A stretch of DNA of 64,000 nt from Narthecium ossifragum. Taxonomy: Eukaryota > Streptophyta > Magnoliopsida > Dioscoreales > Nartheciaceae. The first letter of the stretch is position 1, and each line of letters starts with the position of its first letter. Where the stretch lies: contig OY986969.1 of assembly GCA_963920575.1 (NCBI GenBank), forward strand, positions 4,536,001-4,600,000, given 5' to 3'. Position numbers and translations under genes: made by a program. Below, piece after piece: positions 58,681 to 64,000 of the stretch. Under the pieces are notes generated by a model. It saw only the letters and a program-made list of their open reading frames with translations. It did not search any database and had not been told where the DNA came from.

Positions 58681-59820
58681 ATGTCGGGAGCTCGAGGCCA
58701 ACCTTCGGTTGATGGTCGGGGTGGGGCACGACTTGGTCGACCCGCCCGACCAGACAGGGTGTAACACCTGTCAGGGAGGTCAGAGCTAGACGGGCTACGC
58801 CATCACCAGCGACGGTTGTGGTCGCACAGGAGGATGCCTTTCTCCCCGAGGAGAGGGTTCTCCCTCCTGTCGATGGGTGGACCGCTGCGGCGGTCTTGTT
58901 GGACTTTCTGCAGCTGGACCCGTCTAGGTTCAGTAGTGGGTCAGCAGGTCCAGTGGCCAGGGCACGTCAGTTTGAGCAGGGGCTTCGGTCAGAGATTAGA
59001 CGATGGACCAGTTCTTACCGCTTCCAGACGTACTCAGCAGTTCTGGACTGCGCCTTGGCAGTAGAGGCGCAGTTGCGGGACGAGAGGTGCCTAGCAGTTC
59101 CACCGGCATCCTCTACCAGTGCACCCCAGAGACCCCAGTTCAAAGGGGGATTCGGCAGAGGGCACCAGCGGCATCAGCGACGCTTTCAGCAGCGGTCGCA
59201 GCACCCGCACCAGTTCCAGCCACAGTTGCCGAGTCTGCCAGGCCAGTTTCCCCTGACGGGCGGGTTGTCTAGGCAGGCTCCGTCAGGTGGAGGCCATGGT
59301 CAGCAGCCTGGTGGCGCATCAGCCACTTGTTTCTAGTGCGGGCAGCCAGGACACTTCCGCCAGGACTGTCCCATGCGAGGAGCGCGGGGCGCTGTGCCGC
59401 AGGGGAGTCGAGGCGGAGGGTCCAGTGCTTGGCAGGGGAGCAGTGGCGGGCGCGGATCAGGGGCGGGACCGGGCCGCTCCAGAGGTTGAGGCGGCCAGCG
59501 GGGGCGTGTGTTTGCTCTTCCGGGCGCGTTAGTCACGTGCTTCCAGTGCGGGCAGCTGGGGCACTACCGTAGAGACTGTTACTTGCGAGGAGCACGGGGC
59601 GCTGTGCCGCAGGGCAGTAGAGGCGGAGGGCCTAGTGCTTGGCAGGGGAGCAGTGGTGGGCGCAGGTCAACGGCTGGACGGAGCTGCTCCAGGGGTGGAG
59701 GCAGCCAGCGAGGTCGTGTGGTTACTCTCCCAGTGCACGAGCAGCAAGACACCGTACAGCAGTACCAGCAGCCGCAGCAATATCAGCAGGCAGCGGCAGA
59801 GCCATCCGTCCTCAGAGGTA
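58681..59820 (+). pseudogene. Gag of element B, broken
   Basis: ATG at 58681. A 2-bp length change near 58758 brings an early TAA. The frame then continues at 58818-59336 (QAPSGGGHGQQPGGASATCF), ending at TAG inside the first zinc knuckle. A second knuckle, [14 protein letters not shown], follows at 59540 in another frame (59508-59843). As in element A, the knuckle block is tandemly duplicated. Confidence 0.85.
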
Positions 59821-61892
59821 TCTTTCAGCTTTCTAGTCCTTAGTAGATATGCTGATAGATTCTGGGGCGTCTCTTTCCTATGTTGCTAGCATGTGCGTGG
59901 CATCGCTATGATTAGAGACGAGTTGGCTAGAGGTGGCACAGTCTATAGACTCACCGATCGGCGGCACAGTCAGGGTAGACCGGGTCTGCTGATCTTGTTC
60001 TTTGGAGGTTGGAGGCCTCCATGTCTGTCTAGACCTGCGGGTGCTAGACATGGCAGGCTTTGATGTGATACTCGATATGGACTGGTTAGCAGCATACCGA
60101 GCTATCATCGACTGTGGTCGCCGGAGGGTGGTCACTTGGACACCCGATGGGACACAGTTTGTGTTGTTGGGGGATCGGTTTTCAACCGATTCCTTCGCTT
60201 GTGGGGTGGGGAGGCGTGGCAGCGAGCTTTCAGCCTTGCTGGCCAGCCTATCCCTGTTTGGGTCAGAGGGAGTCCAGCAGAGCAGAGTGAGTTGAGGACC
60301 TAGCTAGAAGAACTTACCAGCAGAGGTTTCATCCGTCCCAGCATGTCTCCCTGGGGGGGCGCAAGAGTTGTTCGCAATGAAAAAGGATGGTACCCTTCGA
60401 CTTTGCATAGACTACAGGCGGCTTAACAGGGTGACGGTGAAGAACCGGTATCCGATACCGAGGATCGACGACTTGTTTGACCAGCTGCGAGGATCTTCAG
60501 TTTTTCTCAAAGATCGACCTCCGCACCGGCTACCACCAGTTGAGAGTTCGGGATTGCGACATCCCGAAGATGGCGTTTCGGACTCGGTACGGCCTGTACG
60601 AGTTCGTGGTAGTGTTCGTCGACGACATCCTTATCTACTCCCGGTCAGAGGCGGAACACGAGCGACACTTGGCGACCGTGTTGCAGCTACTTCGGGAGTA
60701 TCGGCTTTATGCCAAGACTTCCAAGTGCGAGTTCTGGTTTGCACAGGTGGGATTCCTTGGACACGTGGTGTCGGCAGCAGGGATCTCAGTTGACCCGGCC
60801 AAGGTCGAGGCAGTGGTACAGTGGCAGAGACCGAGGACAGTGTTCGAGGTCCGTAGCTTCTTAGGCCTGGCGGGTTACTACAGGCGGTTCGTGCGGGACT
60901 TCTCCAGAGTTGTCGGACCGTTGACCAGACTGACACAGAAGGTCGTCCCGTTCGTGTGGGATGATGCTAGTGAGCGAGCCTTCGTAGAGCTGAGGACCAG
61001 GTTGACCAGTGCACCGGTGCTGATCGTCCCCGAGCGAGGTGTTGGGTACAACATCTACAACGACGCTGGATGGAGCTACTTGAGGAGTACGACTTTGCCT
61101 TGCATTATCACCCTGGTAAGGCAAACGTCGTAGCAGACGCGCTGAGCAGATAAGTGAGAAACACCAGAGCAGCAGTTGCAGGGTTGTCAGTGCGGCAGGC
61201 TCTAGAGACGGCGGGCCAGTTGGGGCTCGAGTTTGAGGATCGGGGATCCAGCAGCTTTCACTATGCTGTGCAGAGTATGCCAGCAGTTCTGGCCAGAGTG
61301 TTAGAGGCACATCACAGTGATTTAGAGCTCGAGGAGTTACGCACAGCAGCGGGCACGGAGGGCGCAGACGGGGACTGGACAGTATCGTCAGGCGGTCGTC
61401 AAAGAGGTTAGTGCAGATCAGAGGCGACGACCGTTGGAGTTTGCAGTCGGCGACCGAGTGTTCTTGCGAGCATCGCCGTACAGAGGTTCTGTCAGGCTTG
61501 GCAGAGGTGGTAGGCTGGCGCCGAGGTTCGTCGGGCCGTTTGAGATCTTAGAGAGGGTCGGCGAGGTAGCTTACCGCCTGGATCTTCCTCAGCACATGTC
61601 TGCGGTGCATCCGACTTTCCATGTGTCGATGCTGAGAAAGTATCACCCAGACCCGTCTCATGTCATCAGGGTGGATGACATTGAGCTTGAGGCAGACGCG
61701 AGTTTTGTTGAGCAGCCGGTTCGAGTACTTGACCGGAGGGATCAGGTCTTGCGGGGCAAGATGATTCCCTTGGTGAAGGTACTGTGGATGCACAGAGGCA
61801 CCGAGGAGATCACTTGGGAGCACGAGGCGCGCATGCGGCAGGAGTTTCCGCAGTTGTTTTCTTTTCGAGGTACTTCTTGTCCTGTCTTCTAG
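59821..61892 (+). pseudogene. Pol of element B with deletions in RT, RNase H and integrase
   Basis: The protease motif DSGAS (59858-59872) is present, unlike in element [11 protein letters not shown] at ~60398, then YGLYEF joined directly to VVVFVDD at ~60610, so the MPFGLTNAP region is missing. RNase H is gone after [11 protein letters not shown] (61050). The integrase zinc finger and DDE core are gone (junction 61385-61395). The integrase C terminus plus chromodomain (61434-61892: FHVSMLRKYHPDPSH, EEITWEHEARMRQEFPQLF) remain open. Frames are broken at several junctions. Confidence 0.9.
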
Positions 61893-61947
61893 TGTAGCTG
61901 TTTTTTTGTTCCGAGCCCTACCCTTATCGAATCTCGGGACGAGATTT

Positions 61948-61965
61948 CCTTTAAGGGTATTAGGA
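61948..61965 (+). other. Polypurine tract region of element B
   Basis: TTTAAGGGTATTAGGA directly before the 3' LTR start TGTGAGG at 61966; the same arrangement as in element A. Confidence 0.6.
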
Positions 61966-63834
61966 TGTGAGGACCTGTCCCTCTACCCATGTGGCTCGTA
62001 GTAGACCGCAAGAGCAATTTGGTAAATTGCGGCTTGTTGGTTTGTTTCACACCCTCGTGTGCACACACTGGCCTTGGTTGTGTTAGTGTTTGTTTAGAAT
62101 GGCTAGGTGGACCCGGGATCGGAAGATCCCAGCTCGGGCGTGCGGAAGCTTGCCTTTGGGCAGCTGACAACCCTTGAGCGATCGATCGCTCCTCGGAACG
62201 ATCGATCGGACTCGTGAGTGAGTCGGCGGGTTTTGACCCGCTCGGATCGATTCAACTTGTTGGGATCGATCCGGGGCGCGAGTGATCGATCGCTCCTTGG
62301 AGCGACCGATCGGACGCGCGTCGGTGGCTTTTCTGCTTCGCGAGGACGGTCGTCGCTCTCTCTTGTCAGAAGGGGAGCACTTTCCCTCCCCTCCTTCGCC
62401 TTTTCCCCCTCTTTCCCGGCTGTCCCCTCCCCCTTTCCTCCTTTTCTTCTTCCCCTTCTTCCTTCTTCTTCTTCCCTTCTCTTTTCTTTTGTCCCGATGT
62501 TGCTCTTCCCCTGTTTTTCCGGCAGCCACCTTCCCTCTTCCGTTCTCCCTCCTCCGACCATCAAATTGGGTGTTCTAAGGCTCGTTGGATCCGTGGCAAC
62601 GAGAGGAAGGCTCCTGGTGTGGTTTGGAGGCTTGTTGGTGACTGGTTGCGAGGGATCAGCCGGGATTAGTGTTCTTCGGTAGGTTCTTCTACCTACTGTG
62701 TTGTTTTTGGGTTTTCTTTAGATCTAGCCGTTGGATCTTGTTGATCTTTGTCTTGTTGAATTCCTTATGCCTAGTAGAATTTCTAATATGAGTTTTATGA
62801 TATTTTATTGAGATTTGAGTAGGTTTTATGCATGATTAAGCTCGGTTTCTCTGTTTTCTGCTGTTCTTGAAGAACAACCTGCTTGCGGCGTGTTTTCCGG
62901 CCTGCACATACTTGATCTTGGGTTGTGATGACCATGAGAGTTGTAGATCTTTGAGTCTACTCTCCAACCCCACTGATTTCATATTTTTTTGATTTTTCTA
63001 CGATTTGTTATGACTGTTTTGCTGGAGGGCTGCGTTGCAGCAATTAGTTGGTAAGTTAGTTTGATTAACGGTTTTGATTAGTGTTTTCTCGTTAATCCAA
63101 CCGTTGGATGATTATGAATTTTGGATATGTTGATCCTGGTATATACAACTACTGATGACTAAGTTGGATCTTGAATCTGATGTCGTTTAGACGTCGGATC
63201 GATGGGATCAATTAGCCCTAAGTAGAGGCTTTGAGTGTTTTGAATATAATATTATACTTTCGGAATATAATATTATATTGTTTACTGTTCATCATCGTTT
63301 TCAGGGTTGCTTCCCGTTGCAGGAGTGCGCGGTCGACGGTCATGGTACCGTCGTAATGCCGGGACCCGCTGCGGATCGGCTGGCAACGGTCGGTAGTACC
63401 GCTGCAGCGATCCGGTTGACTTATATGATATTTGTGCTCACACCTACCCGAGCTGCGTTTTGCAGGTGCAGGCGTCAGTTCTTCCTCTGTGGCCCGTACC
63501 GGGCAGTTGGTCGGCGGTGCGGCGACGCCTGGTGGACTTTGAGAGGTGGTGATCGTTTACTGCTTTTACCCTATGTTAGTTAGTCTCCTACAGGAGTGAT
63601 GTTGTATTTTGGATCTTCCACTCTCCGAGGATTTGTATATTTAACACTTTGAGTTTTAAATCTGTAGTTCGAGGTTTTGCTAATTAATGTTGTTTTAAAT
63701 TGAGGGTGCTTTTGGTGAATTGTTAGGGAGACCAATAGGTTAGAGGGAGCCCTCGCCAGCTTTTCTTTCGCGTTTTGTAGGTTCCGGTTCGCGTCGCCCG
63801 GCCCGGTTGGGCTTTCGCGGGTCGGGGCGCGACA
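61966..63834 (+). repeat. 3' LTR of element B
   Basis: 1869 bp, TGTGAGG...GCGCGACA. Contains CGATCGATCG-type palindromes (62178-62312), a pyrimidine tract (62380-62510) and AT-rich AATATAATATTATA blocks (63241-63280). ORFs such as 62218-62682 are LTR artefacts. Confidence 0.93.
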
Positions 63835-64000
63835 ACGACGGTACCGCGACCGTCAACCGCGGACTCCTGCAACGGGAAGCAACCCCGAAAACTCAGATGA
63901 ACATAGAATATAATATTGAATGTTCAGAACATATAATATTATTAAAAACACAAAGATCCTCTAATTAGGGGCTAAGTGACCTCGTCGATCCGACATACAA
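63835..64000 (-). repeat. Continuation of the minus-strand Tekay-type LTR
   Basis: After the TSD ACGAC the sequence (GGTACCGCGACCGTCAACCG...) picks up where 56949 stopped and matches 9130-9290 of element A. Cut by the window end. Confidence 0.9.

Larger units (their letters stand above)
56950..63834 (+). mobile_element. Tekay-like Ty3/gypsy element B, full span but heavily deleted
   Basis: 5' LTR 56950 to ~58550, gag from 58681, pol remnants to 61892, PPT, 3' LTR 61966-63834. Perfect TSD ACGAC at 56945-56949 and 63835-63839. Compared with element A it lacks the LTR 3' end plus PBS, and about 151, 87, 241, 802 and 49 bp within pol. It cannot be autonomous. Confidence 0.94.

Overview
This is a stretch of plant nuclear genome, almost certainly an angiosperm and probably a monocot. 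Evidence: spliced genes with GT-AG introns, Ty3/gypsy retrotransposons of the Tekay-like chromovirus and Athila types, L1-type LINEs with a C-terminal RNase H, Mutator-, hAT- and Tourist-like DNA elements, and a PPR gene fragment. No prokaryotic operons, rRNA, tRNA or CRISPR structures were seen. Most of the window is nested transposable elements; only two host loci are substantial.

Layout. (1) 1-10404: a minus-strand Tekay-like element (A). Its 3' LTR is cut by the window edge. Its gag is split by a foreign solo LTR (5476-7610, TSD TGCCC), and the whole element sits in the reverse transcriptase of a LINE (10405 to about 12745). (2) 13310-15179: a DNA transposon with ~75 bp terminal inverted repeats. 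(3) 15629-29006, plus strand: a seven-exon gene for the mitochondrial complex I intermediate-associated protein 30 (CIA30). It is decayed by a nonsense codon in exon 1 and several frameshifts. Intron 1 holds a hAT element and a 3.3 kb Mutator-like candidate inserted three bases before the splice-acceptor TAG. Intron 4 holds a full-length LINE (22111-28163) with a 20-bp target-site duplication. (4) 29705-31312: remains of a MuDR-type transposase. (5) 31486-38581: an internally deleted Athila-type element, followed by fragments of other LTRs to about 40.4 kb. (6) 40713-42849: a near-palindromic foldback element with a 10-bp TSD, lying directly upstream of an intact seven-exon pirin-like gene (43092-44681). 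(7) 45.4-47.6 kb: a PPR fragment, two MITEs and a solo LTR. (8) 47.6-55.85 kb: a third LINE cut by an Athila-like solo LTR (which itself carries a hAT element) and by a Tekay-type solo LTR. (9) 55851-64000: a minus-strand Tekay LTR split by a plus-strand Tekay-like element (B, 56950-63834, TSD ACGAC). B lost its PBS, part of the RT, the RNase H and the integrase core through deletions between short direct repeats.

The only gene that looks functional is pirin. It keeps the cupin fold and the HxH pair but appears to lack one conserved metal-ligand glutamate. The CIA30 locus is the most informative object: its exons can be placed to the base, and the surrounding insertions record how the gene decayed. 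No new biosynthetic or defence system was recognised. The unusual signals are the hairpin element upstream of pirin, the insertion at the CIA30 splice acceptor, the deletion series in element B, and iterated short palindromes built on GATCGATC or GTCGAC cores inside LTRs of unrelated families.
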